Assembly (NCBI GenBank): GCA_902491345.1
Contig: CABUHI010000017.1
Span: forward strand, 1 to 36,290
From: an uncultured Collinsella sp.
GTDB taxonomy: Bacteria; Actinomycetota; Coriobacteriia; Coriobacteriales; Coriobacteriaceae
Direction of reading: 5' to 3'
Length of the DNA: 36,290 nt
This document shows positions 1 to 7,666 of this stretch, in pieces; position 1 is the stretch's first letter, and each line of letters starts with the position of its first letter. Below the pieces are notes generated by a model, which worked only from the letters and a program-made list of their open reading frames with translations, ran no database searches and was not told the DNA's origin. A program made the position numbers and the translations under genes.

Positions 1-20
1 TCGCGAGTTCCGCACGCAAA

Positions 21-43
21 GGAAAGCACTTAATGTGCTTTCC
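21..43. repeat. perfect short palindrome near the window start
   Basis: GGAAAGCAC and GTGCTTTCC form a perfect 9-bp inverted repeat around TTAAT, with a further GCAA/TTGC pairing outside. No T tract follows. It may be the end hairpin of a gene lying before the window, or a protein site; the sequence does not decide. Confidence 0.5.
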
Positions 44-115
44 GTCTTGCGCAGGACTGTAGAGCAGGAAACTTAATTCCGCGCCGCTCCCCGCCCGCGC
101 CGGGCAGGCACTCCC

Positions 116-144
116 TTGTACTCTATCCCACTAAAGTGTATGAT
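116..144 (+). promoter_or_regulatory. promoter of the amino-acid ABC operon
   Basis: TTGTAC at 116-121 and TATGAT at 139-144 are separated by exactly 17 bases, a good sigma-70-type match. Transcription would start near 151, leaving a leader of about 50 bases before the ATG at 201. Confidence 0.65.
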
Positions 145-182
145 TCTGAACGTTACATGACTCACTTTACCTAACTAAAGTG
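132..182. promoter_or_regulatory. operator candidate, three TAAAGTG half sites
   Basis: CACTTTA (163-169) and TAAAGTG (176-182) form a perfect 7-bp inverted repeat with a 6-base spacer just after the predicted transcription start. A third TAAAGTG (132-138) ends at the -10 box, about three helical turns upstream. The placement suits repression; the regulator is unknown. Confidence 0.5.
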
Positions 183-200
183 CTATCGAGGGGGAATACC

Positions 201-1061
201 ATGAATACCGATATGTCTCGTCGTCAGTTTGTTGGTCTAGCTGGTTCGCTTGCCACGGTGCTTGGCCTTGGTCTTGTCGGCTGCGGCGGTGGTGCTGGCA
301 AGGGCTCCGCTGCTGGTTCTGCCGCGGCCAAGGATGTGAAGGGCGCCGCGGAGTCCAAGAAGCTCGTGGTGGGCTTTGACAAGTCCTACCCTCCGTACGG
401 CTTTGTGGGCGATGACGGCGAGTACACGGGCTTTGACCTTGACCTTGCCAAGGCCGTTGCCGATAAGCAGGGCTGGGATGTCGATTACGAGGCCATCGAT
501 TGGGATGCCAAGGACACGCTGCTCAACTCCGGCGCCATCAACTGCATCTGGAACGGCTTTACCATGGAGGGCCGCGAGGACGACTACACGTTCTCCGAGC
601 CGTACATGCTCAATGAGCAGGTGCTCGTGGTCAAGAAGGACGCGGGTATCAAGAGCTGGGACGATCTTGCCGGCAAGACCGTGATTACCCAGACTGATTC
701 CGCTGCGCAGGATGTGCTCGAGGGCGACCAGAAGGATCTGGCCGCGACGTTTGCCACGCTCGATACCATCGGTGAGTACAACACGGCGTTTATGCAGCTC
801 GAGAGTGGTGCGGTCGATGCCGTTGCCTGTGACCTCTCGATCGCTCAGTATCAGCTGGCCGCCAAGCCCGATGCCTATACGCAGCTCGACAAGCCGCTGT
901 CCAGCGAGCACTACGCCGTCGGCTTTAAGAAGGGCGACAGCAAGTCGGCCGACGCCGTGACCGAGTCACTCAAGGCGCTCTACGAGGGCGGCACGGTCAA
1001 GGACCTGTGCGATAAGTATGCAGATTACGGTCTATCCTTCGACAACTGGGTGCTCAAATAG
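201..1061 (+). CDS. polar amino-acid ABC transporter substrate-binding lipoprotein
   Basis: A family 3 extracellular solute-binding protein of about 286 residues that should capture a polar amino acid outside the cell and pass it to the permease encoded next. The ATG at 201 is chosen because GAGGGGG lies 5 bases before it; a GTG at 180 has no such site. The N-terminus has SRRQF, a twin-arginine-like motif, then a hydrophobic stretch ending in the lipobox LVGC (Cys about residue 28), so it is probably a lipid-anchored protein, perhaps Tat-exported. The mature part starts KLVVGFDKSYPPYGF and continues through GFDLDLAKAVA, both typical of this family. It is the first gene of a three-gene operon. 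Which amino acid is bound cannot be read from the sequence. Confidence 0.93.
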   Translation: MNTDMSRRQFVGLAGSLATVLGLGLVGCGGGAGKGSAAGSAAAKDVKGAAESKKLVVGFDKSYPPYGFVGDDGEYTGFDLDLAKAVADKQGWDVDYEAIDWDAKDTLLNSGAINCIWNGFTMEGREDDYTFSEPYMLNEQVLVVKKDAGIKSWDDLAGKTVITQTDSAAQDVLEGDQKDLAATFATLDTIGEYNTAFMQLESGAVDAVACDLSIAQYQLAAKPDAYTQLDKPLSSEHYAVGFKKGDSKSADAVTESLKALYEGGTVKDLCDKYADYGLSFDNWVLK

Positions 1062-1166
1062 CGGCTTTCCCAGGCACCCGATTTTGCCGTTCAAACCGTC
1101 GCTTGCGTACATTTAGTACGCGGCGCTCCTCTTTCACGGCAAACTCGGGCACCTGGAAAACCCGCT
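1060..1166 (+). repeat. long imperfect stem-loop between binding protein and permease genes
   Basis: About 31 bases from 1060 (starting in the stop codon) are largely complementary to 1136-1166, including CCAGG/CCTGG, CCCGA/TCGGG and TTTGCCGT/ACGGCAAA. A second small hairpin, GCGTAC-ATTTA-GTACGC (1105-1121), sits in the loop. There is no T tract. It probably stabilises the mRNA of the highly needed binding protein or lowers readthrough to the permease. Confidence 0.7.
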
Positions 1167-1226
1167 TTAGCATTGGGTTCGCTGTTCCGTTACTGTGAAA
1201 GAGAGCTTGGGTTGTCTATTCAGGTC

Positions 1227-1865
1227 ATGATGCAGATGCTTGGCCAGGGATTCTTGGTCAGCTTGCAGCTGTTTGTGCTGACGCTGTTGGGGTCGATTCC
1301 GCTGGGAATTCCCGTGGCGTTTATGCGCATGAGCAAAATTGCGCCGCTTCGCTGGATCGCGCGCATCTATATTTCGGTCATGCGCGGCACGCCGCTTATG
1401 CTGCAGATGTTTGCGATCTACTTTGCCCCGTACTACGTGTTTGGCGTCTCGCTCACGCCCGATTCCAAATGGACGGCGTGCGTCGTGGCATTCATCATCA
1501 ACTACGCCGGCTACTTTGCCGAGATCTATCGCTCGGGCCTGCAGTCGATTCCGCGTGGTCAATATGAGGCCGCCGAGGTGCTGGGCTACTCGCGTCTGCA
1601 GACATTTTTGTACATCGTGATGCCGCAAGTTGCCAAACGCATTTTGCCGGCGATGGGCAACGAGATCATCACGCTGGTCAAGGATACATCGCTGGCGTTT
1701 GCCATCGGCGTGGGGGAGATGTTCTCGACGGCCAAGGCGCTGGTTGCCTCGCAAGTGAGTATGGTGCCGTTTGCGATCGCGGCGCTGATTTACTGGGTCT
1801 TTAACTTTGTGGTCGAGATGCTGCTGGGCGCCGCCGAAAAGAAGCTGGACTATTATCATGACTAA
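1227..1865 (+). CDS. amino-acid ABC transporter permease (HisM/GlnP type)
   Basis: Membrane permease of the His/Glu/Gln ABC family, about 212 residues, with a hydrophobic first segment (GFLVSLQLFVLTLLGSIPLG) and the cytoplasmic EAA-type loop around GQYEAAEVLGYSRLQTF that docks onto the ATPase. The reading frame is open from a TTG at 1173, but that codon has no ribosome-binding site and lies against the hairpin. ATGs at 1227, 1230 and 1236 fit the usual family N-terminus (MLGQGFLVSLQ), so the start is uncertain within about 20 residues. The stop overlaps the ATPase start (ATGACTAA), indicating translational coupling. A single permease gene suggests a homodimeric channel. Confidence 0.9.
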   Translation: MMQMLGQGFLVSLQLFVLTLLGSIPLGIPVAFMRMSKIAPLRWIARIYISVMRGTPLMLQMFAIYFAPYYVFGVSLTPDSKWTACVVAFIINYAGYFAEIYRSGLQSIPRGQYEAAEVLGYSRLQTFLYIVMPQVAKRILPAMGNEIITLVKDTSLAFAIGVGEMFSTAKALVASQVSMVPFAIAALIYWVFNFVVEMLLGAAEKKLDYYHD

Positions 1866-2622
1866 CTCAGTGATGAAAATCGAAAGCGCGCGTAAGGCGT
1901 TTGGCGGCAATGAGGTGCTCAAGGATATCTCACTCGAAGTCAAGCGCGGTGAGGTCGTGGCGATTATCGGACCTTCGGGCGGCGGTAAGTCTACGCTGCT
2001 GCGGTGTGCCACGCTGCTCGAGACACTCGACGGAGGCTCGCTTTCGTTTGGCGACCTTGCCGTTGCGACGGACGCGGGGCCGGGTGCGGTCTATGCGAAA
2101 GGCGACGTGCCCAAACAGGCGCGCTCGCGGTTTGGCCTGGTGTTCCAGAACTACAATCTGTTCCCGCACTATACGGTGATGAAAAACATCATCGACGCGC
2201 CAATCCGCGTGCTTAAGCGCCCGCGCGAGCAGGCGGAGGCGCGTGCGCGTGAGTTGATCGCGCAGATGGGGCTTACGGGCAACGAGAACAAGGTGCCGTG
2301 TGAGCTTTCGGGCGGTCAGCAGCAGCGCGTGAGTATTGCCCGCGCCCTAGCGCTCGATCCGGAAATCTTATTCTTTGACGAGCCGACCTCGGCGCTCGAT
2401 CCCGAGCTGACGGCCGAGGTGCTGCGTGTCATTAAGGACCTCGCTGCGCAGAACATGACGATGGTGATCGTGACCCACGCAATGCAGTTTGCGCGCGATG
2501 TTGCCGACCGCGTGGTCTTTATGGATGGCGGTCGTATTGTCGAGGAGGGTCCTGCCGAGCAGGTCATCGACCATCCGCGTGAGCAGCGCACCCGTGAGTT
2601 CTTGAGCCGTATCGAGGGATAG
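1858..2622 (+). CDS. amino-acid ABC transporter ATP-binding protein (GlnQ/HisP type)
   Basis: Cytoplasmic ATPase that powers import through the adjacent permease; about 254 residues, usual for the family. It has a complete ATP site: Walker A GPSGGGKST, Q-loop region VFQNYNLFPHYTV, signature LSGGQQQR, Walker B ILFFDEPTSALDPE and the switch His in VTHAMQ. The ATG at 1858 overlaps the permease stop by eight bases; an upstream in-frame GTG at 1807 lies inside the permease gene and is not needed. It is the last gene of the operon and is followed by a clear terminator. Family and role are secure, substrate is not. Confidence 0.95.
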   Translation: MTNSVMKIESARKAFGGNEVLKDISLEVKRGEVVAIIGPSGGGKSTLLRCATLLETLDGGSLSFGDLAVATDAGPGAVYAKGDVPKQARSRFGLVFQNYNLFPHYTVMKNIIDAPIRVLKRPREQAEARARELIAQMGLTGNENKVPCELSGGQQQRVSIARALALDPEILFFDEPTSALDPELTAEVLRVIKDLAAQNMTMVIVTHAMQFARDVADRVVFMDGGRIVEEGPAEQVIDHPREQRTREFLSRIEG

Positions 2623-2655
2623 GCTCAGGTATTTACTCAACTATTAATTGAGGCG

Positions 2656-2692
2656 AAGCCGCCACAGGTCTTACGGTCTGTGGCGGCTTTTT
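2656..2692 (+). terminator. rho-independent terminator of the ABC operon
   Basis: AAGCCGCCACAG pairs perfectly with CTGTGGCGGCTT around a short loop and is followed by TTT, about 33 bases after the ATPase stop codon. Confidence 0.9.
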
Positions 2693-2729
2693 GTTTACAT
2701 CGACGGGGTTCAATAATTGCCTCACAAGC

Positions 2730-2758
2730 TTGTCTCTTCCTCTCGCCGCCTGTATTCA
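2730..2758 (+). promoter_or_regulatory. possible promoter of the EF-G-like gene
   Basis: TTGTCT (2730-2735) and TATTCA (2753-2758) are 17 bases apart. This is a fair match that would give a leader of about 165 bases. The rest of the 2693-2932 gap shows no gene. Confidence 0.35.
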
Positions 2759-2932
2759 TACGTGTGCCGAAAGGTATGCATGGACAGCCGCCCGTGAGGG
2801 TAGGGTGGTGGCATAGGACATTTGGAGGGTGAGTCGGCTCGGCTGCCGACCATGCTGCTCCCGGGACGGCACCGACCGCGAACTCTCCCCGTTGGCGTCG
2901 CGCATTGCGCGCGGCCCTGCAAGGAGGTCATC

Positions 2933-5008
2933 ATGGGTGCTCCCAAGACCGGTAACGTAAGGAACGTGGTGCTCGTAGGCCAAGGCGGGGTGGGCAAGAC
3001 TTCACTCGCCGAGGCCATGCTCCACCTTTCCGGCAAGACCGCCCGCCTGGGCGGCCACGACGGCACCAAGCCCACGCTCGACTATGACCCCGAAGAGGTC
3101 AAGCGTGCATTTTCCATCTCGACGACCATCGCGCCGATCGACTGGAAGGGCGCGCGCATCAATGTGCTCGATGCCCCGTGCTACCCCGATTTTATCGGCG
3201 ACGCCTTTGCCGCGATGAGCGTCTGCGAGACGGCTCTGTTTGTGGTCGACGCCGAGGCCGGCCCGCAGCCTACGACGGTTAAGCTCTGGTATGCCGCCGA
3301 GGACCTACGCCTGGCACGCGCGGTGTTCGTAAACCGCCTGTCGCGCTCCGAGGCCAGCTTTGCGACCACGATGGACCTGCTGCAGGAGCGCTTTGGCACG
3401 CGCCTGGGCGCCGTGACCCTTCCCTGGGGCGAGGGCGAGGACTTTGACGGCATCATCGACCTGGTGCGCATGAAGGCGCGCCACTGCAACGGCGCCGAGG
3501 CCGTTGAGTCGGAGATTCCCGAGGAGTATCGTGCCCAGGCCGAGGAGGCCCATGACCATCTGTGCGAGCTGGTGGCCGAGGCTGACGACGAGCTGATGAT
3601 GAAATACCTGGAAGGCGAGGAGACGCTGACGCAGGAGGAGCTTGAAGGCCTGCTGTCTAAGGCGATCGCCGAGCGCATCTTTGTGCCGGTCTTTGCGGGC
3701 GATTGCATTAAGGAGCAGGGCGTCAACTCGCTGATGGACGACATCGCCACGTACTTCCCGGCGCCGACCGACTATGGCGAGATGCCGCTCATCGACGGTG
3801 ATTCGATTAAGATCTCGAGTGACGATGACCGCCCGGTGGCGTTTGTGTTTAAGACCCTGGCCGATCCGCAGCAGGGCCGCATCAGCTTTATCAAGGTGCT
3901 GACGGGCACGCTTGAGCCGGGCCTTGAGCTGGTCAACGCGCGTACCCGCAAGAGCGATCGTCTGGCTCACCTGTATGTGATGTGCGGCCGCGACATGACT
4001 GAGGTCGGTCATGCCTATGCCGGCGACATTATCGTGGCGCCCAAGTTGGCGGCAGAGACGGGTGACACGCTCTCCATTACCGGTAAGGTCGAGGCGGCGG
4101 CGTTTAAGTTCCCCAACTCGCAGTACCGCATTGCCATCGAGGCCGAGAACCGCGGCGACGAAGAGAAGCTCTACACGTTTATCGAGAAGGCCTGCAAGGC
4201 AGACCCGACCATGAGCATCGACCGCGACGAGGAGACTGGCCAGACCATTATCTCCGCCGTTGGTGAGGCGCAGGTTTCGGTGCTGCTCAACCGTCTGGAG
4301 GACCGCACCAAGGTCGCCGCCAAGAGCGTGCCGATCCGCATTCCGTATCGCGAGACCATCCGCCGCACGGCGAGCGCCCAGGGTCGCCACAAGAAGCAGA
4401 CCGGCGGCGCCGGTCAGTACGGCGACTGCTGGCTGCGCGTGGAGCCGCTCATTGGGCCCGACGGCACGAGCGACGGCTATGAGTTCGTGGACGAGGTCGT
4501 GGGCGGCCGTATCCCGCGCTCGCTGATTCCCGCCGTGGACAAGGGCGTCCAGGAGACCATGAAGGACGGCATCATTGCCGGCTACCCGCTCACGGGCATT
4601 CGCGTCGCGGTGTACGACGGCTCGTATCACAGCGTCGACTCCAACGAGATGGCGTTCCGCGCGGCGGCACGCATCGGCCTGCGCAAGGCATGCGCCGATG
4701 CCGACCCGGTGGTGCTGGAGCCCATCGAGGAAATCACGGTGACGATCCCCGAGAGCTACGCCGGCGCCGTGATGGGCGACATCTCGGCCTCGCGCGGTCG
4801 CGTGACGGGCATGGAGACCGATGAGCGCGGAGACACCGTGGTCATTGCCCAGGCGCCTCTCGCCGAGCTGACGGATTACTCGACGCGCCTGCGCTCCATC
4901 ACGCGCGGAACGGGCGACTTTACCATGAAGCCTGCAGGCTACGAGCAGGTGCCTTATGACGTTCAGGCCAAGCTGGTCGAGCGCTATGAGGAGGGTCGCG
5001 CCAAGTAG
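2933..5008 (+). CDS. EF-G-like translation-factor GTPase with altered G motifs
   Basis: A full-length member (691 residues) of the elongation factor G superfamily, closest in style to the second, non-essential EF-G-like proteins of Actinobacteria. AAGGAGG six bases before the ATG at 2933 fixes the start; the frame is open further upstream without a site. Domain order is EF-G-like: G domain (about 1-270), domain II (VFKTLADPQQGRISFIKVLTG), domain III, then domains IV and V with TGGAGQYGDC and GDISASRGRVTGM. The P-loop GQGGVGKT (16-23) is intact. The DxPGH motif reads DAPCY (80-84), so the G and the catalytic His are both replaced. The NKxD guanine motif reads NRLS (134-137), and no classical RGITI is seen. 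Ribosome binding is likely from domains III-V; normal GTP hydrolysis is doubtful. It seems to be transcribed alone. Confidence 0.9.
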   Translation: MGAPKTGNVRNVVLVGQGGVGKTSLAEAMLHLSGKTARLGGHDGTKPTLDYDPEEVKRAFSISTTIAPIDWKGARINVLDAPCYPDFIGDAFAAMSVCETALFVVDAEAGPQPTTVKLWYAAEDLRLARAVFVNRLSRSEASFATTMDLLQERFGTRLGAVTLPWGEGEDFDGIIDLVRMKARHCNGAEAVESEIPEEYRAQAEEAHDHLCELVAEADDELMMKYLEGEETLTQEELEGLLSKAIAERIFVPVFAGDCIKEQGVNSLMDDIATYFPAPTDYGEMPLIDGDSIKISSDDDRPVAFVFKTLADPQQGRISFIKVLTGTLEPGLELVNARTRKSDRLAHLYVMCGRDMTEVGHAYAGDIIVAPKLAAETGDTLSITGKVEAAAFKFPNSQYRIAIEAENRGDEEKLYTFIEKACKADPTMSIDRDEETGQTIISAVGEAQVSVLLNRLEDRTKVAAKSVPIRIPYRETIRRTASAQGRHKKQTGGAGQYGDCWLRVEPLIGPDGTSDGYEFVDEVVGGRIPRSLIPAVDKGVQETMKDGIIAGYPLTGIRVAVYDGSYHSVDSNEMAFRAAARIGLRKACADADPVVLEPIEEITVTIPESYAGAVMGDISASRGRVTGMETDERGDTVVIAQAPLAELTDYSTRLRSITRGTGDFTMKPAGYEQVPYDVQAKLVERYEEGRAK

Positions 5009-5043
5009 CGTGTGATTTTGCCTGCAACATACATGCCGATGCA

Positions 5044-5078
5044 AGGGCCGCTCTGGGTAACCCAGGGCGGCCCTTTTT
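5044..5078. terminator. terminator between the convergent EF-G-like and nuclease genes
   Basis: AGGGCCGC-T-CTGGG and CCCAG-G-GCGGCCCT form a strong hairpin around TAA, followed by TTTTT on the + strand. It ends the EF-G-like transcript. On the minus strand it lacks a good T tract but may still stop the nuclease transcript. Confidence 0.88.
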
Positions 5079-5137
5079 GATCCCTGGGGGACGGAGGAAA
5101 ACAGATCATCTTTGGGTTACGGGTGGCGCGGTCGGCA

Positions 5138-6121
5138 CTAGTCTCCGGATGCCTGGTTGCGACCGGTGGCGTAGTCGATCTGCACGTGCGGCTGCAGGTT
5201 GTAGCAATATACGTGGAAGCAGAGGGTCTTGCCGTGGTCCTCGACCGATTGCGCCTCAAGGCGCACGCCACGGCAGACAAGTTCCTCTTCGTTATACATG
5301 GGCGTGACGCGGTAAAGCACATGGTTGCCCGTATCGCGAATATAGTTGAGAATCTGCTCCTCAAACGGCAGCATGCCCGTTTCGTTGAGATAGCGCGTGC
5401 CGGTGAGGAGATTTTTGCGGTTGGCGTTTTCGCCGCAGAGCGACCAGGCGATAAGGTGGCAGCGGTTGTAGAGGCTCTGGCCCGGAATAAAGTCGTAGCG
5501 CTGCTGGCGCCATCCAGCGGGATGGATACGCGAGATATCGCCGCGCTCGCCTTGACCGAGTGATTCGGGGCCCACGCAGGCGAGCGCTTTGCGGGTGCGG
5601 CCCAGGCTGTCGAGCTTGGAGAACTTCTTAAAGCAGCCCTCTTCTGCAGCGCGCTCGTATTCATCGAGCGTGAATGATGGTGTGCCTAGCGGGTGCGTGC
5701 TGTCGGCGCGAAGGGCAACGTAGGGGTTGCCGGCGTAGTCGGGAATGCTGCTGAGATAAACACCGCGGGCGCGGTTGAGGTCGGGGTTTTCGACCTCGTC
5801 GATGGGGGTGGCGGCACTGTCCGCGGAAACGTCGTCATCGGTGTCGGTTGCGGCGGAATCGGAGCCATCACCAGAGTCCTGGCCGTTTTGAGGGTCCGGG
5901 GAGCTCGCTGTTCCCGATTCGAGCCGGGCAACCAGGTCTGCCTCGTCGTCGGTGCGGCTGGGACTCTCGTTTTGTTTCTCGGCCAGAGCTGCCGCCTGCT
6001 CATCGCTTTGCGGCGACAACAGCTTGGGCGCCCCGTCGAGCGACCCTGTGAACAGCGCAAACCCCAGCACCACGGCGGTGCCGATGGAAAGTACTTGCTT
6101 GTAGGCGGACTTGCGCGACAT
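5138..6121 (-). CDS. secreted or membrane-anchored DNA/RNA non-specific endonuclease
   Basis: An extracellular nuclease of 327 residues. The N-terminus is positively charged (MSRKSAYKQ) with one hydrophobic segment (VLSIGTAVVLGFALFTGSL), acting as signal anchor or signal peptide. A low-complexity Asp/Ser-rich linker (about 40-110) follows, then a catalytic domain in the last 190 residues. That domain contains YNRCHLIAWSL, with the conserved His of the NUC/EndA-like beta-beta-alpha-metal fold, and KNLLTGTRYLN, with the Asn that holds the metal. An AGGAG site precedes the ATG. Relatives degrade DNA for nutrition, take-up or defence; which applies here is unknown. It is transcribed alone, convergent with the EF-G-like gene. 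Confidence 0.9.
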   Translation of the reverse strand: MSRKSAYKQVLSIGTAVVLGFALFTGSLDGAPKLLSPQSDEQAAALAEKQNESPSRTDDEADLVARLESGTASSPDPQNGQDSGDGSDSAATDTDDDVSADSAATPIDEVENPDLNRARGVYLSSIPDYAGNPYVALRADSTHPLGTPSFTLDEYERAAEEGCFKKFSKLDSLGRTRKALACVGPESLGQGERGDISRIHPAGWRQQRYDFIPGQSLYNRCHLIAWSLCGENANRKNLLTGTRYLNETGMLPFEEQILNYIRDTGNHVLYRVTPMYNEEELVCRGVRLEAQSVEDHGKTLCFHVYCYNLQPHVQIDYATGRNQASGD

Positions 6122-6203
6122 GGAGGCTCCTGGATGGACGGTTGGGAATCTATCAGTCTAGCAGGAGCCGGCAGGGGCCGTTCTGTCGAACAAATAGTTA
6201 AGA

Positions 6204-6235
6204 TTTGGGACAAACGCTACTGATTCATTTGTCCC
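6204..6235. repeat. GGGACAAA/TTTGTCCC inverted repeat
   Basis: GGGACAAA (6207-6214) and TTTGTCCC (6228-6235) form a perfect 8-bp inverted repeat 5 bases beyond the LacI-type gene's stop. It resembles the longer repeat at 10616-10646. It may act as the terminator of the regulator gene. Confidence 0.5.
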
Positions 6236-6240
6236 GCGGT

Positions 6241-7251
6241 CTAGATCGAGGTGGAGTCGAGCCAGTTGAGCTTGCACTCGAGAATGCGCTGCTCGCCGGG
6301 TTCGCTGCTTCCGTCAAGTAGGGCGAGCAGCATCTCGGCTGCTTCGCGACCTTCTTGGTCGACGGGCTCGATGATGGTGGAGACGGTCGGTGTGGTGAGA
6401 TTAGTCCAGTCTTCGCAGTTGAGTCCCAAAAGGCCGATTTGCTGCGGAAGCAGATGGGCCATTGGCTGGAGGGCCTTGTAGACACGGGGAAGTGCCCACT
6501 GATTTTGCACGAAGATAAGGGTTCGCTTGGCGGGATTGAACTTGAATTTAAAGTATTTGGTGAGCTCGTTGATTGACGGCTTGTTGTGATCGATGGGAAT
6601 CGCTTTGTAGAGCTGCCCGTTCGCTGCCAGCGCCTCGGCATACCCCTGAAAACGCTCCATGCGGGTGCGCATTTCGGTCATGTTGGCGGCAATGGAAAAG
6701 AAATCTTCGTAGCCGGCGTCGAGGAGTGCCTGTGTGGCGTTGTACACGCCGTCGTAAAGGTTGGTTTTGATCCAGCTGGTACCTGGGCTATAGATGGCCG
6801 CATCGAAAAAGACGACCGGCTTGCCGGCGCGTCTAATGCGGTCATGCACGGCTTTGAAGTTTGCCGTGGGCTGGATGATAAAGCCATCGACGCCCAGCGA
6901 GAGCATCTTGTCGACGTACATGAGCTCGGTCTCGGGGTTAAAGTTGCTCGTGCAAACGACCGTCTGGTAGCCCGCGGGGAGCATGACCTGCTCCATGCCA
7001 TTGAGAACGAGCCCCGCCCATTTGTTGGTGTTATCCAAAATGATGATGGCAATGACGTGGGTTTGCTTGCCGGTGAGCGTCTGCGCTTGGGCGTTGGGAA
7101 CGTATCCGAGTTCCTTAATGACGCGCGCGATTTTGTTCTGCGTCTTCTCGCTAAGCTTTTCTCGTTTGTCGTTGAGGTAATACGAGACGCTTGCCGTCGA
7201 GGTTCCCGCCTCTCGAGCGACGTCTGCGATCGTAACGCGCTGTTTTGCCAC
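6241..7251 (-). CDS. LacI-family transcriptional regulator of the PTS/transketolase locus
   Basis: A DNA-binding sugar-responsive regulator of 336 residues. The N-terminal helix-turn-helix reads TIADVAREAGTSTASVSYYLN, followed by the hinge (LGYVPNAQAQTL) and a periplasmic-binding-protein-like effector domain (HVIAIIILDNTN through the C-terminus). The start is set at a GTG (7251) because GGAAGGAG lies 5 bases before it; an ATG 12 codons upstream has no site. It diverges from the EIIBC gene, with about 415 bases between them, so it most likely controls that operon through sites near 7477-7503. The effector, presumably a phosphorylated sugar, cannot be deduced. Confidence 0.92.
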   Translation of the reverse strand: MAKQRVTIADVAREAGTSTASVSYYLNDKREKLSEKTQNKIARVIKELGYVPNAQAQTLTGKQTHVIAIIILDNTNKWAGLVLNGMEQVMLPAGYQTVVCTSNFNPETELMYVDKMLSLGVDGFIIQPTANFKAVHDRIRRAGKPVVFFDAAIYSPGTSWIKTNLYDGVYNATQALLDAGYEDFFSIAANMTEMRTRMERFQGYAEALAANGQLYKAIPIDHNKPSINELTKYFKFKFNPAKRTLIFVQNQWALPRVYKALQPMAHLLPQQIGLLGLNCEDWTNLTTPTVSTIIEPVDQEGREAAEMLLALLDGSSEPGEQRILECKLNWLDSTSI

Positions 7252-7433
7252 AGCGACTCCTTCCGACAGATGAGCATTTTCCAACATGATGACTTTGAGT
7301 CTTGGTGAAGGATACGCTTCGGTGAGCGGCTTTTTCCTTTCATATGAGTATGCAACAAATGCGGCATACGGGTGGGGTCGAAATTTGTGACCGGCATGCG
7401 CATCTGCCGTCTGCCGAGAAAATCAAATACTTC

Positions 7434-7506
7434 TTGACTTTTGAAATCGAGGGCAAAATCGCAGGATTCATTTTTGGTTAAACGCATAACTAAATCGCAT
7501 AACCAA
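7434..7506. promoter_or_regulatory. candidate operator/promoter region of the sugar operon
   Basis: The gap 7252-7666 holds no gene. A consensus-like -35 (TTGACT, 7434-7439) has no clear -10 at the right distance. Downstream lies GTTA-AA-CG-CA-TAAC (7477-7490), a LacI-type palindrome centred on CG. CGCATAAC occurs twice, at 7483 and 7496, and TTGGTT/AACCAA bracket the pair. This is the best candidate binding site for the divergent LacI-type regulator. A perfect CGGAGGCCTCCG palindrome lies at 7611-7622. Confidence 0.4.
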
Positions 7507-7666
7507 CGCTCTGACCTGCGCGTTTACCGAAATAAGCTGGCATTAAGAAAAACGAGCACCTATATTGTTCTTGTCGAAAAGACAGCAAGTCCAAACGGCA
7601 GGGGATGCTCCGGAGGCCTCCGCAAACGGTGTCTTGCGCACGCAACTCTATGAAAAGAGGGAAGCA

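Noticed and set aside
3305..5044. 579-codon minus-strand frame opposite the EF-G-like gene
   Set aside because: Antisense shadow; low-complexity translation and no start signal.
5123..5563. Plus-strand frame opposite the nuclease gene
   Set aside because: Antisense of the nuclease catalytic domain, with no start signal or family features.
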